This document shows, piece by piece, positions 1 through 13,700 of a DNA stretch of 64,000 bases; within the stretch, counting starts at the first letter, position 1; the number at the start of each line of letters is the position of its first letter. The stretch lies in NCBI GenBank assembly GCA_037074765.1, contig JBAMDO010000001.1, positions 1 to 64,000 of the forward strand, read 5' to 3'. A program made the translations under genes and the position numbers. Under the pieces are notes generated by a model, which ran no database searches, was not told the DNA's origin, and was given only the letters and a program-made list of their open reading frames with translations. The stretch is from Mansonella perstans (Eukaryota; Nematoda; Chromadorea; Rhabditida; Onchocercidae).

Positions 1-3000
1 GGCCATTAAATCAAGGTCAATTGCTTACATTTTGTGGCATTACAATCCAAAACGTTGAAGTAAGTTTTCATTTTTCTGCTAAGAAGTCATCAGCTATTAG
101 TTTAAAAAAGGATCAAATTGAAATATAGCAATTAGTGATAGCCAATATATGGATCATTATTTGATAACAGAAAGGAATGAAAGCATAGCGATGCTTACAA
201 ATATCTCATGATAAGAATCACTGATCTCTATCTTACATTAATTATAAAACAGCTAATGAAATATTGATGAAATTTTTGCATCGGAAGAAGCACCAATAAA
301 AAATCATTCATTCAATTCTGATTTCTGGATGTTGTCGATTTCAAATGGTTTCAGAAACGAACAAAAGATCCGGATGTCCATTGTACTGCGTTATTGTTAA
401 CATATCGTGGTGTGCGACGTCCTCTTGTCCATTATCAGTGGGTATCTTGGCCCGACAGATTTGTGCCAAATCAGTTAACAGTACCATTTACTTTACTCAG
501 TTCTGCTCGAGCCAGAAAAACACCCACTATTATACATTGCTCAGCTGGAATTGGACGGACAGGCACATTGGTGGTACTTGAATTACTTGCCAGGCGAGTT
601 TAAATTTTCATTTCAATTTTCAGCAATTGAAATAATTTTTGTTTGATTAATATTTTCAGAAGAAAATAAGAAAATATTAAAATCCAATGAAATGATGAAG
701 TAAACCTGAAATTAGATGGTTTTCAAGAATTAACTAATACTATCAATTACCTTTTATTTTTTGATCGTTCATATGAAAATGATTAATAAAATTTAACAAT
801 CTAAAATTAAAGAAAAGACGAAATTATATGTTAAAGTAATGCAACAATTCACGAAGTAATATCCCATATGTATGATTTTATTTGAATTATTTGAATTTAG
901 TTTTTTTGAAAAGTTTTCTCTCCAAAAAATTAGAAAAAATTGCAGAACATTGTTAACAAGTCGTATGCCAGTGGTAGTGGATATCATTTGGTCAGTTAGA
1001 TCACAACGTTCTCGTGCCGTTCAAAATGAAGAACAATATTTGTACATACATTATCTTACAGTACAACGATTGGTTAATAAAGGTATTGTATCCTACAAAG
1101 CTGTTTCAAGTAAGTTTGGAATTTAAAATTAGAAAAAAATTTTTCAGAATTTGAAAAAAAAATATTTTGAAAAAAAATTTCCTTCTAATACTATACATTA
1201 GTGCATTTTCGAATAATTTTGCTTAATTAAAAGGATCTTGCTTTAACAGGATATGAGCACTACGAAATATCATGTTATTATATATATCTGCAACACTACG
1301 ATGCATGCATGCATACATGCATACTATTTTAAGTAAATTATTACTTTTCCAGAATTTTGTCGCGATTATGAGCATTTTTATTTTACACGCACGCATCGGA
1401 AGCAAATTCCATTACCGATTTTTGATAAAAAAAAATTACCGGCAAAAAAAGCAGTCGCACTGGAACTGGTAACGACGTCGTCACCATCATCGGTATCAAC
1501 AGTGTCAGGAAAAGGATCATCAGTACCGACTGGAGCATCGAAAATCCCAGATGTTTCTTCAGCATCCATGACAGGCACTGAACCTAGACCTGCTCAACAA
1601 CAAATAAAGAAAAAGACAGGAACGACGAGAAAGAAAACGGTATTTTTTCTAGAAATACTGCTATTTCATTGAATTTGCACTCTTCTACTTTTTTTTGAAA
1701 TTGCTGAAATTTAAAATTTGAATTTTTTGGCGAAAAAATTTAGTAATCGAATTGTTTCTAATTTCTTTTGTTTTCAGGCATTAGAAACCGAAGAATCTAC
1801 GACAGTATGATTATTGCTTTATTCTTTTCATTTGTTTTAGGATTTCAAAATTATAAACTAATCAAAATTTGTACTGATTTCGTGAAGAAAAGGACTTATT
1901 CAAAAAAGACTTATTCCAAAGCAAATAAAAAAACAAATTTTTAATCTAGACCTTAAAAAAATATTCTTTAAAAAAAAACTTTCAACTCAGAAATCAAGTT
2001 CTCGCTTTCTTGATTCAAATATTTGTCTGCTATTCATTTTTCTTTTTTGTCTTTTTTTAATTGATAAAATTTAAATGGGAAGGAGAAAAGAACGAAGGCA
2101 TGGATGACAAATTATTTCACTCAGTTATTACTGATTAAGGAAAACGAGAAATATTGAAAACGTACTTGTACACGCATTGCTTTGAAAATATTAACTAATC
2201 AGTTCACTTAATTCATTTTTTCAAGATGGTTTTGAGTGTTTTTTGTAATTACTAGGAAGTCCTGCAAATAGATCATCGCTTGACTGCTACTTCAAATTGA
2301 AATTATATTGATAACTGAGTAAAAATTACAACGATCAATCGATTAATATTCATTTATTTTAAGAATTGGGAATAATTTCCTATGTTTATGTCGAAAATAT
2401 TCTTCCTTTCTTTCTAGCCAAGGCAACAGCATCCAGTAACAGCTACAAAATTATCACAATCACAGACTAATCTTCGAAAGGAATACAAAGAAGCTCAGAA
2501 GGCCTTACTGGAAGCATATTGTAAAAAAGGAATAACAGGAAGGGAAGCATCAACGCGTAAGCAAGAACGGAAAGTAACAGATGGAAAATTAGCATTAACT
2601 GAAACGAAATTATTTCAAAGTACTCAAAAGGATGATCAAGTATTAAATGCTGAAATTCCTGATCAAGACGTAAAGAACGCTGCAGAAGGACCAAAAATTG
2701 TAGAACCAAAAATTGCAGAAGGACCGAAAATTGCAGAAGAACCAAAAATTGCAGAAGGACCAAAAATTGCTGAAGTGATATATTAAATTGTTTTCAAATT
2801 ATTCCTTTTTCATTGCCGCTTTTTTTTTTTTTTCAGAGATTTAAATAATATTTGAACTTTAAGAAATTACCACTTATAGCAAGGCAGTCGGCTTATCACT
2901 ATGTTTAGCGTATTACCAAGACTTAAATAATTTCAATTTAAAAAAAATTTAAGTCCGAAGAAACTAAAGTGCAAATCGAAACGGAGGAAGTCGAATCTAA

Positions 3001-3465
3001 ATCAGCATATGCATTCCTCAGTGAAGAGGTTCAGAAAATCAAACAGATCGAAGAAAATTTGGTAACAAAAGAGGATGAAATTGATCCAACTGAATATGTC
3101 TTTATGCAGCCACTTTATTCTCGTACATATGGAGCACTTGAATCGGAAAGTCAAGATGTGGCTGAGAAATATGCGATGAATATGCTTCCGGAAGAGGTCG
3201 TTTCATATTTCCAATATCCTTCTTATCTGTTCTTTCTTTTAACTGAACTAAAATCTCACCTTGTTTTTATTGAAATTTCAATCAACAGCAGTGAATTTGG
3301 AAAAATGATTAACATTTGCCCAAAACTTGTTAAAATTTTTACAAATTGATAAAAATTAAATTGTGATTTTAGTATTTTGATAAAGCAGTGGATACCGCAG
3401 AATATGTTTCGACTGTGCCAGTAAATAGAAATATAGAAAGTTCCGAAAAATTGCAAAAACACTGA
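1..3465 (+). CDS. Protein tyrosine phosphatase, 3' part (5' end outside window)
   Basis: Removes phosphate from phosphotyrosine. Exons read as <1-59, 355-593, 946-1109, 1353-1639, 1778-1804, 2418-2774, 2954-3196 and 3373-3465 (TGA), with phase closing throughout. The second exon encodes the WPD loop (VSWPDRFVP) and the P-loop HCSAGIGRTG with the catalytic Cys and Arg, so the enzyme should be active. The third encodes the C-terminal PTP helices (VRSQRSRAVQNEEQY). After the domain comes a Lys/Ser/Thr-rich tail of about 280 residues with short repeats of the type AEGPKI near 2680-2770. Intron 594-945 needs a GC donor (CAG|gcgagt): the nearby GT at 598 puts the next exon out of frame. A nematode cytoplasmic-type PTP is most likely; because the N-terminus is missing I cannot say whether there is a receptor part. 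The exon 2954 acceptor (tttaag) is the weakest boundary. Confidence 0.9.
2680..2774 (+). repeat. Short coding repeats in the phosphatase tail
   Basis: About five copies of an 18-21 bp unit encode P-K-I-(V/A)-E(-G/E) in tandem, inside the PTP tail exon 2418-2774. Neighbouring copies differ by only a few bases, so this looks like recent unit expansion in a disordered tail. Confidence 0.75.
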
Positions 3466-4181
3466 ACAAAATCAAGGACTTCCTAATGTTTCATTTTAAT
3501 TCTTTGTAAAAAAATTGTGAAATGTGAATACGTCGTTGAGACCACAAAATCAGAATTCACGAAATGAATTTATATTTCATTAAACAAAAGCTTAAATTTT
3601 TAATCAACTAAAAAAAATGAAACTAGAAGGACACATTTATATATATATGTATATACCGAGATGTCGCAGTAATTGAAAAAAACTGAAAAACATAAATGCC
3701 AAAACATAAAACATAAAAAAAAACATAAAAAACATAAATACCTTTTTTCTCTTTAGTTAAATCCTACTTTGTTAGCAAAAGCAGATGTAATACCATGTAA
3801 TCAATAGCATTCTTTCAATTTTCAAAAAAATTGAGACCCAAATTTGTACAAGGAAAATTCTTCACAATAACGAGTACCCACTTATATTCCTAAATAATTT
3901 TGAAAACAAATGGATTTCTTGCGTTAAATCACATTTAACAAAGAAATAAACTTACATTCTTTTTGTTCCATTTTTTATAATTACAAATTGCTTGGAATTA
4001 AAATAAACAACTACCTCACGTACAACAAAAATGAAATATCCAAACGAGACTTCTGCAATCTGTCTTTCCATGAGTTACATAATCGGCACATGTTTTATAT
4101 CAACGGAATTGAACTAACATCGCAAATATTGTAATTTTGAACTGATATCGTAATTTCTCCTGCGTTATACCGCAAGAAAAA
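3466..4181. other. Convergent 3' intergenic region with an ACATAAA-type repeat
   Basis: The region lies between the ends of two convergent genes (PTP on +, Gemin2 on -). It is AT-rich and has no supported ORF. A run of imperfect aacataaa units lies at about 3686-3738, after a short TA-rich stretch near 3638-3655. Nothing else is visible. Confidence 0.6.
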
Positions 4182-6681
4182 TTACGGAGAGATCTGATCA
4201 GCGATATCTAACTGTTCAAAGTAAACACCAACAATTGCAATGAATAGCGAGAATTCATCATGCATTGTGCTATCATTTCGTGTTTTTTCATCTAATGTAT
4301 TTCGCAAAACACGTGAATGTTTAGCCAGTTGGCGTATCGCTGAACATACATTGTGTGTTAGCGGCTTCTGTAACACCAACATTAGCGCATATATCCATTC
4401 AAATAGTGGTCTTGTATAACCCTCCTCAAGGAAAACCTGAAAACAAATAAGCTGTTCAGAATTGCATATTACCAAACACTGCAATGAAATCTTCAATTAC
4501 TGCAAACCATGGATAATGTATTAAAATTTATTAGCTCAAACTATTATTATCAAGCAGCTGTCAACGAAGACATGGTGAATGAAAAATAACGAAAGAATTT
4601 TTTCATGAGAAAATGAAACCGATCAGATTTTTTTCCAAGATCGGACATAAGCATTATTGTTATCGCAATATTTATTAATAACTCATAAAGTACTGAAAAC
4701 TGAGATATTTTATCTATAAATTAACGGCACCGATTTACATTTAAGGATGCTCCCAAATACTTATTTTCGAGCTTTGGAGCTTCTTTTAGAAGCTCATACA
4801 TTATTTCAGTGCCAAATAAAAATCTATAATATTCATGCAACAGTTTTCATAATAAAGTGAGAATTTGTAAAGATAGTTTGCAAATGCTGATTTAATAGAG
4901 AAAAACATTTCTCAAAGCACATCGAACTTCAAAAACTTGACAGATAATTTATTTGAAACTAGAGATATTTTTGCTCAAAAAGTCATGTAATGGTCGATTT
5001 TCGACTCATTTTCTTAGTTTAATAAAGAAATTTGATTTAAACTGCGTACATCTATAAGATATTGAATAACAATGTTGACTTGTTGTTCCGATAAACTGAA
5101 CACCAGTTGTAATGTTGGCGGATTACCGCGATGATGTGCAAACCGTGGAATATCTTCTTCTTTCACTGGAAATGAATTGTCCCGTTCTTCTAAACAGAAT
5201 ACACGCCATTCTTCAGGGTCTTTCTAAAATATGCGGGAGAAAAAGACTGGAAATAAACAAAAGCAATAAAACAATATAACTACAGGGTTAAAAATTAAAC
5301 TTCATTTCACTCTATGACACTTTCTGATAAATGCTATATCTATCATTAATCACATTGAAGAACAAAAAATGAAGCCACTCTGAGATAAACAACAACCTGC
5401 CATGATCTGAAATGAAACTTGACATTCCAAATGGTAATTTTTAATATACGGTGAGTGATAATACCATAAAAAACAAAGATTCCTCCATTTATTTTAACGG
5501 ACTAATAAACAAAACTTTTCGATAAAGCCAAACATGACAAGTTTATGTAGCATTGTGAAAAGAACTTCAATAAATTAAATATGATACTTATGCATGAGAC
5601 TTCCCCATCAGCATAAGTGCTCGAATCCTTTATCAAACTTCCCATTATTTCACAATCCAAAAAAAAATCCGATTTCCTATTATTTCAGTAACGCACTCTT
5701 CTATTATAATTGTTTAATATATTTCCTAATTAAGAACTTACTAAGCTTGGCCATTTACAAGTCACAGCCTTACTCCAACGCCACTTTTGAGCATCAACAA
5801 GAGAACGCTGCATTGAAAATTTATCACTCTGAAGCGCATTAGTTAATCAATTGCAGTAATTTTAGCAATATTAATCATTGCTGAAAAAAATATTAAGTAA
5901 AATCAAGTTCAGGGAATGTTAAACTTAGGGGAAATATATGTATTGAAATAACTGAAATACTTGAATACAATATGACTGCAGGACAAACTTAATGACCGGA
6001 GCAAGTTCAAATTCTAGTATGCAGCAAACTCCAAACTCTTCCAGAACAATTTTTTTAAATAAAATTTTTTTATATTTATAACAGAAAAAAAAATGCTGGA
6101 TTTACCATGGCAGCAGACCACTCCGAAGGCGGTTTACAGCTAAATAATAAATCCTCGGATATTGCAGAAGAGGCAATTTTTGGAGGGATCGTCTTTGCTA
6201 CAACCACCTCTGGACACAATGCACGCGACACATTAACCTGCATGAAAAATATAAGAAAATCCTCAAATCGATTTCCATTCCTTTAAAGCTTTTTATCAAA
6301 TCTTCTCGGCATATTATATATATCATATAAAAAATAAATTCCTTTATGCTATGAATTTTCTAAATTTTCTATTATTTCAAAGTCCAAAAAAATTCGACTA
6401 CTTATTATATCAGTCACATTTTACTTAAGCAGTAGAAAATATCGTTATTTAATATTTACTTCTTGACTAACAACTAGCAATAATGCATTATATTATGTAT
6501 CTCAAAGAAATTTCATAAATATAAATGCTAAGTTTCGAAATAGACTGAAAATTTTCTTATGTTCAAAGGCTGTTAAAATAATAACTTGCTGCAAGTAATG
6601 CAATGGATCTCGAGGTGTCTCAGTTAGTGAAATATCCTGCTCATCGAAATCGCCAATATCAAAAACCGCTTCTTGCTCCAT
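4182..6681 (-). CDS. GEMIN2: Gemin2 / SMN-interacting protein 1
   Basis: Core subunit of the SMN complex that loads Sm proteins onto spliceosomal snRNAs (C. elegans smi-1). Five exons on the minus strand, 6681-6586, 6237-6106, 5807-5742, 5223-5050 and 4436-4182, give 240 residues; human Gemin2 is about 280. Recognised by TPRDPLHYLQQV followed by CPEVVVAK near the N-terminus, DPEEWRVFCL in the middle, and the C-terminal LFEWIYALMLVLQKPL, IRQLAKHSR and VYFEQLDIAD, each aligning to the human protein as I know it. All introns are phase 0 with GT-AG ends. ATG 6681 is the first in-frame Met; an acceptor-like TTAAAG about 17 bases upstream could be a trans-splice site. The nematode protein lacks most of the divergent N-terminal segment of the vertebrate one. 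Confidence 0.93.
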
Positions 6682-7744
6682 TTTCCAGAGTCTTGCTTTA
6701 ATCAAAAATCTATAAAGCCATTATATGATGATTGAAGACAACTCCCATCAATAGCAAAAATAATTTGGTGTCACAAATTAGAGAGGAATCAAAAAATAAG
6801 AAAATTTTTGAGAAATATCAGATTAGGCGCTGAACTGATTTTTTGTTAAAAGTGCTTCCTTCGACTTTCTTAAATTGAATTGTCCAAAAGAGTAATTAGA
6901 TAGATATGATGTAAAGAAGTTGAAGCAATTTAACAGAAGCAGTGAAGAAATTTCGCAAAGTATTCAAACCACAAACAAATAAAGTCAATATTCGTGCAAG
7001 CAATTTCAACTGCCAGTGCAAGACATAAGATTGTTTCGTACTTCTCTGTTTTACTTATTTTTTATTTGTATTCAAAGCAATCTTGAAAAACAGAATGTAG
7101 TAGGAATCCATAATATTATGGAAACAAAAAATACAAGAATTTTATGAACATAGAAACATTTGACAGCAAAATTCTCCTGCGAACAAAACACAGTAATTCT
7201 TCAGTTTGTTTTCACAAAGTCGAATGGTGGAATGAAAAGCAAAGTTAGGAAGAGGCCATCGTGATTTACAATCAAGAGATTGCTGAGATTTACTTAAAAA
7301 TGTAAAAGTGCGGAAGAAATACTCCGTGAGTAATCACAGTAATCAAAGAGATACTCCGTGAGTAATCACATGTGATTAGAAAAAGCTCGCTTATTTCTCT
7401 AGGAACTAATTTAGCAAACGTGTCTGCTTTCTAAACAAAATAATTTTGAAAGAAAGCAAAAGTTATGTTCGGCAAAAGATTTATTTCATTTGAAATAAAG
7501 GTTTCAACATGGTTTCAGAAATAGTTACAAATGAACCTGACCTAACAAAAATCAAATTGACATCATCTGAAAATGACTTCAGGAGAAAAGACTAATCAAA
7601 AAAGAGCTTGCATAACAGGTGAACATACAAAAATTTATTCCTGTTCTATTCCCACAAAATCCACGGACTCGATGGCATGAAAAAAATATAATGAGAACTT
7701 GTTACAGATTGCAACCACTAAAAATTTTTCAAAAAGAAATTGTC
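6682..7744. other. Spacer between set-16 and Gemin2 with a 21 bp direct repeat
   Basis: No coding region is supported. A 21 bp unit beginning agatactccgtgagtaatc (first copy one base different) occurs twice about 35 bp apart, near 7318 and 7351. The spacer separates two minus-strand genes, so it holds the set-16 3' UTR and whatever directs Gemin2 transcription or trans-splicing. Confidence 0.5.
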
Positions 7745-10700
7745 TCAATTCATCCATTTTTGGCAATTCGGTGCACCACATAAACACGGAATCTTATCAG
7801 CGGCATCCTCGATGTCGAACTGATAATCATACGTTAACTGAAAAGATGTGCGGAATCATTTTCGTTAATTACTTCATTAAATTCACTATGATGGATCGCT
7901 TACTTAGATAACATTACTTACATTTCTTTGTTGAAAAAGTGCAAAAGAACTGTTTAGAAATTGTGTGAAGTAACAAATACCACAATATAATGTAAAAAAA
8001 TTTTTAATGTATTTGAATATCTACCTCTTCTCCAGCACTTATAGGTCTGTTAGCAATAATAATAATTTTTTTATCATCACCACACGGACCCGAATCCACC
8101 AAACGTGTACTGCAGTTTGGATCACACGAATGATTGATATATCGAGCTGGACCACCAGCCATTGTTGCATCAATAAGTTTTTCGTCATCGATACGAAACA
8201 TGTACACACCACGATTTTGAGCCTCATATTTCTTTTCACGCATTTCGCCAACCTTCAAGTAAAATTTAGTCCCATGATACATGCCATTGCTAGAAAAATG
8301 ATTCATACAATCATGTAGACAATAACGTAGGTATGACATTATATAAAGTCATAAACTAAAACAAAAAATAAATACTGTCAATTTAAAATTGTTTTCTCAA
8401 CAATTTTTTTTAGCATTAGACAACAATTATTTTACAAAATACCCTCCAATTTTCTAAAAACTAACTTCACTACGTATAACTTCGCCTTTATATTCGATAA
8501 TCATGGAATTCATTTCAATATCTCGTGATGCATACAATCCTAATCCTTGAATACGTGAACGAGCTAAGTACACAGTATTTTTCCATTCTTTTTTCATTTT
8601 CTGATATTGCGAATAATAAGCTGTACTCATATGTCCAGGTTCCCATCGTCCACCATAACAATCTAATGTTGCACTGCATAAACCGCGCCCAACAGATACA
8701 TCTATGCTGGATAATGAACTGCTACTACCACGTGCTGGAACATAGAAATTCAAGTCATTACAAGCTTAAATACTAGTTAAGCAGAAGTTATCCACAATCT
8801 AAACTATTTCCAGTTTTATATTTTTCAAATGGTTCCCAAATCAGAAATTCATATCGAAAAATAAAATAACGAACTTCTTGTATCACGTGAAAGCACATCA
8901 GTACTAATGGAGGATCGAGCAGTTGCTGCTGGTGGTTGATTACGACGACGATGTTTAATGAGTGTTCGAAACCGCGGTTCACATCTAGCACAACCACTTG
9001 GATTGACTGCCAGAGGCAAATCCATCAGAGGAACTCCACCATGTTTGAAAGTATAAGTTATCAGCTGGTCCACTCCTGGCAACTAGAATCAGCCAATCAA
9101 AATCTTTTTTTTGATGAGCGATTTTAAAAATTTAAATGAAATTCACTGTATGCTAAGGGAATTTTCCATCCTTACCGACTCCGTCATTTTTGAAACGGCT
9201 GCTTCGGTGAGACCAAATAGGCTGTCTCCAGTAATATTTGCTGGAAATAAGCGCAATAATCCGTCATTTTTATCTCGCGTTCTTTCTACTTCCATTAATA
9301 TATGGTTCCAGGCAGCTAAAATATATCGACGTATTTATAAATGTGTAATTATGATTAAAAATGTCAAGAAAAATACAAGTATAATGAAAGAGAAGGTGGC
9401 AATTCTCCTTTAGATTTTACAGGCAAGCTGTTATTCCATTTTTCTCTATTACCTGAGGCCGAAGCTTCTCGAATTTCTTGATCTTCATATGAAACCACAA
9501 ATTCCGGTGCTGAAGATTTATCGCAAATTGTACACTGGTATTGAATACGTTCATTTGTATTAATTGTTGACCAAAAAATTCGTTTCACATTGTATCCAAT
9601 CTGAAACTACTCATTTGAAAGTTTTCAAAATAATTTCAATTCATGCTCTCAGAATATAACAAAACTATACATTCAATGAAGCTAGGGAACTCGAACTAAC
9701 CGGAAATATATGATCTGAATTATGAAAAGCTTTCAACTGCTCTGGAAGCAGCTGCCCAATGTGGCTAAATATAAGGCTGCCCACTCGTAGAACTAGTCGG
9801 TCAGCTTCACTATGGAACAATTTTGCTATTAACTGATTTTCTTCGCGATCAATATAAATACGACGTAATGCATTCAAATGGTCGAGTATCAAGTCATCCC
9901 GATAATCATCATGTTCTTCGCAAATGAATGTCTGAACATAATAAACTATAATGCTTGAATATTTCAATCAAACAAGAATATAGATAGATTGAGAATGAAA
10001 GGATTCGAAGAAAAAAACACTTTTCATAAAATAATTTCACCTTATCTTTCATAAATTTTCCTTTCGTCGATTTAGCGCAAAAAACATGAAAGTGTTTTTC
10101 ACAGTTAAGTTTGTAACACCTTAGTGAAGCACCCGTGAGTTGGCAGATTGAACAAACCACGTTTACTGTTCTCCTCAATGCATCTTCCACATTTATTAAC
10201 GCTCCAGCAGAAGTCTCATAAACCTGTAAGATTTGCAAAAGTCTGAAAATTTGTAACAATTTTAGAATAGTGTAGATGTCTGATTTGTATATTTTTATTT
10301 TTGCATTAGTTGCATCAGATCCTATTCAGTGAAACTAACCTCTTCAGACCACAAGGCACAATTAACGTGCACCCAAATGTTTGCATCTGCATTCAAAAGT
10401 CTTCCACAATTATCTAACTCTCCATCTCCACAATGGCGACAAAATGCACATTGCCGTTTGTCTTCTGCAAGGTCTGTGCAGTGGGAATATAAAATGCTCT
10501 GAAGATCGGCAATCAGTTGCTTCTAAAAATATTTTTTTTTTTTGTGACTTCCCATTATCGCCTCTACTGTTTTCTTTCACAGTTGAAATTACTTTTAAAA
10601 CTCACTTTTTAGATATAGCTTGCCAAGGTATTAGTTCACTGTAATCTTAATTTGCTAGACAGTAGTAAAATTCACTGTTTCCAGAAAACCTGAACAAGTC

Positions 10701-13700
10701 TTAAAAATAAATATACTGAGAATGATGAATGATGAGATATGATTTTATCCACCTGACGCGTTTGAATCGATAATTCACGGAAACTTTCAAGAATCGTTGC
10801 ATTATACTGCATCCACAGTTGTCCTTTCCATTTCTTCTCTGAAACTCTCTGAATGCTTTGATCACCCATTAATGACAGCTCTCGAGCTTGAATTATCTGC
10901 AATGAATTCATTAAGTGTACAGTATATATCCTTCACTCCAGAATTTCATTTCTCAATACCAGTACCAAAATCAGAACAGAAGTTCAGTATTGAAAAACCT
11001 GAATATTGTTCCTTGAATCCGAATCAATACGACCGTCACTAGGTGGTGAACATATGATTGAATTTCCAGGTGACTCGAACTGCCCCTTAAACTGCAGAAC
11101 AGAAGGAAGGAAAAAATTACAGAAAACATTCGAAAGTACCAATGCAAAATGTGAACATCCGGACAACAATTAAGATTTCCAAATATATCAAATAAATCAA
11201 GAAAATATTGTCTAAACTCTTTGCATGAATAAGTTTTAAATTATTCTAAAAAAGTTCAGATTGTAATTAAGTTCAAACTATAATAAAAAAGATATTATTT
11301 ACTTTTCCGAGATGAAGATATTTGGCAAAATTATCAGCGCTTGCCTGCCGAAGTTTGGCTAATGTTTCAGCACCAATAAAACGTTCCGCTCTCTGAAATC
11401 CAAAACTTCGTAAAACCAAGGAAAAAAGACTGAAGAAAAAAATGTGATTCGAAATGAGGAAGCGAAAACCGAAAGATCCTCTGGTGACAATGCAGCTTTC
11501 ACATTTGCCATATAATTGTAGTAACAGTTCATTGAGCAGAAGGCTAATGTTTCATCTTTTGGCTAAAATAAACCTATTTTTAATCAGATAGTTCCTGAAT
11601 TGTAATCAGAGTAATTATAGGAAATCAAATGAATAGTAAAACAAAGAAAACAGTACAACGAACTTCATGATCAATAATTCCAAGCTGGAGAGCTGTTTGT
11701 CTTACAGCAGGTTGATCAGTCAAGGCACCACAATGACGACATGTAAAATCATCGGTCACCGCTGATTCCGTTTTTTGAATTTCACCAAGATCACCTGAAA
11801 GAGATCATTTACATTACTCAAAACAATTCATTTGAATCATAATCATTTGTTATAGCCTTAAAAACAATCAATTTCTACTTAAGCAGATAATTATAGAATT
11901 TGATTGCCTGAAATACTTCCCAGTTCAATTTTAATTCTTCAGTTCTTTTATCACCATCTTTTAATGATATCAAGAATAGTAAAGGAACATTTTGCACATA
12001 AAAAGAAATACAATCATTTCAAAAATGACAAGTGCCGGAAAGAAATAACTTTGACAACTAACGTTTTGAAGGTTCAGGAGTTTGAGGAGGAGTATCAAAT
12101 TCATAATCTGCCAATTGCTCCATACCAAGGAGCACCATTAATTGCCTCAAACCAGCTTCAGCATCAAGATTGCCTTCTGGGCCTTCGAATACAATACTAA
12201 CCTCTACTTTCTTTGGTGACTCACGCTTCTGACATATATTAATATAAATAATATTTTTTTCGATTAAAATACACTTTAGAAATCAATTCAATGCAATAGC
12301 TTACTGCTTATAATATTTCAAACATTGCATTTATTTAAAGACTGAATAAACTAATGCGAAAATTCCAAAATTAAAAACTAATCCAATTCAAACAATAGCA
12401 ATCTTTATTTTCAATTATTTTTGGACCACATTAAGGATCTAAATAGGTATTTCGTAAATAAAAATCCGTAAAACATTTTGCGATAGATTAGCTAATATAT
12501 TTCAGAACTCTTCATTAATAAATCATCGTACAAATGAAATTTCACAAACCTTGAAGAATGCATGCCTTGGGGGTGCCTCCGGCATTAATGATTCAGGTAG
12601 CCTCGAAATCTGCCGCAGAGGAGGAGAGCTAGAACGACGAACTACCGAAAGCGCTCGCATTTTACTTATAGGTTTTTCCCTTTCCTGCATCACTTTTGGA
12701 ATCAGGCATCTTGTTCTGGAAATACATATGATTTCTCTAATAAGTGCTGAAATCAATTATGAAACAGAATGAGAGAAAAAAGAAAAATCAACCTGCATAA
12801 AAGTGGTAGCTTTATGTCAGCCGCGAAATCAGACATTGTATGGTAAAGTGAAGTTTCATCGAAAGGGCATTGAAAGAGACGCGTATAGTAATCGCCCATA
12901 AAAGTAAGTCGTATATTACCAATTTCATTCCCTCTAATTGATTGCTTATCTGGAAAATAATGAGAAAAGTGAAAGTGAATTCATTGGACATCAGTCAGCA
13001 CGAAAGGACTAAAATGATATGCAAATCATTTGCAACAAAATTGCTATAGCTGGTCCGCTAGTAGATTAAACAGTTTTCACGAAGACAGTCGGCATAGAAA
13101 AAATAATTTACACATTTAATTGTAAATTATTTTTTGATTTAATATAAGATTACACATGTAATTTCCTAAATAAATTTTAGAACTTCGAAATTTTTAAAGC
13201 AGTAGAAAGTTTTGTCAATTTAAACAAACCTATTCGATCTGGTAAATCTGTAACACCAAACATGACGTAAGATGAGCGACTAATACGGGATATGGGTTCA
13301 ATTGCATTTCGAGGAAGTTGCGGGCAGAGACGAAGTTGAGTGGAAATCCGCTCTAACAATAATTCGTACTCATTACTATTTCCAACACCAAGTTTCTTCT
13401 GCTGGGTACGCTTCTTTTTTGGCTTTGGGGGGACTGAAAATTGACAAGTTTGCAGCAAAATTTCTACATTTTAAATAGCTAAGATTTTAGTATAAATTAA
13501 TTGTCAAATAACAAAATTACTATCCTAACAACTTTGAAATCTTTAGAAAACCTACTGTTGAACTCCAGTCCGGAAAAAGAATTCTTCTGTGACGAATATT
13601 CTTTTTTCAATTGTGATTCTAGAAGTCTTTTCAGCATTCCACTTTTTCGAGCAGCTTCAGCACCTGAGAAATCGTAAAAGACATTCAGAATAGAATTCCG

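Noticed and set aside
12551..12772. 73-codon plus-strand ORF within set-16
   Set aside because: Shadow of the set-16 exon 12715-12550 on the other strand.
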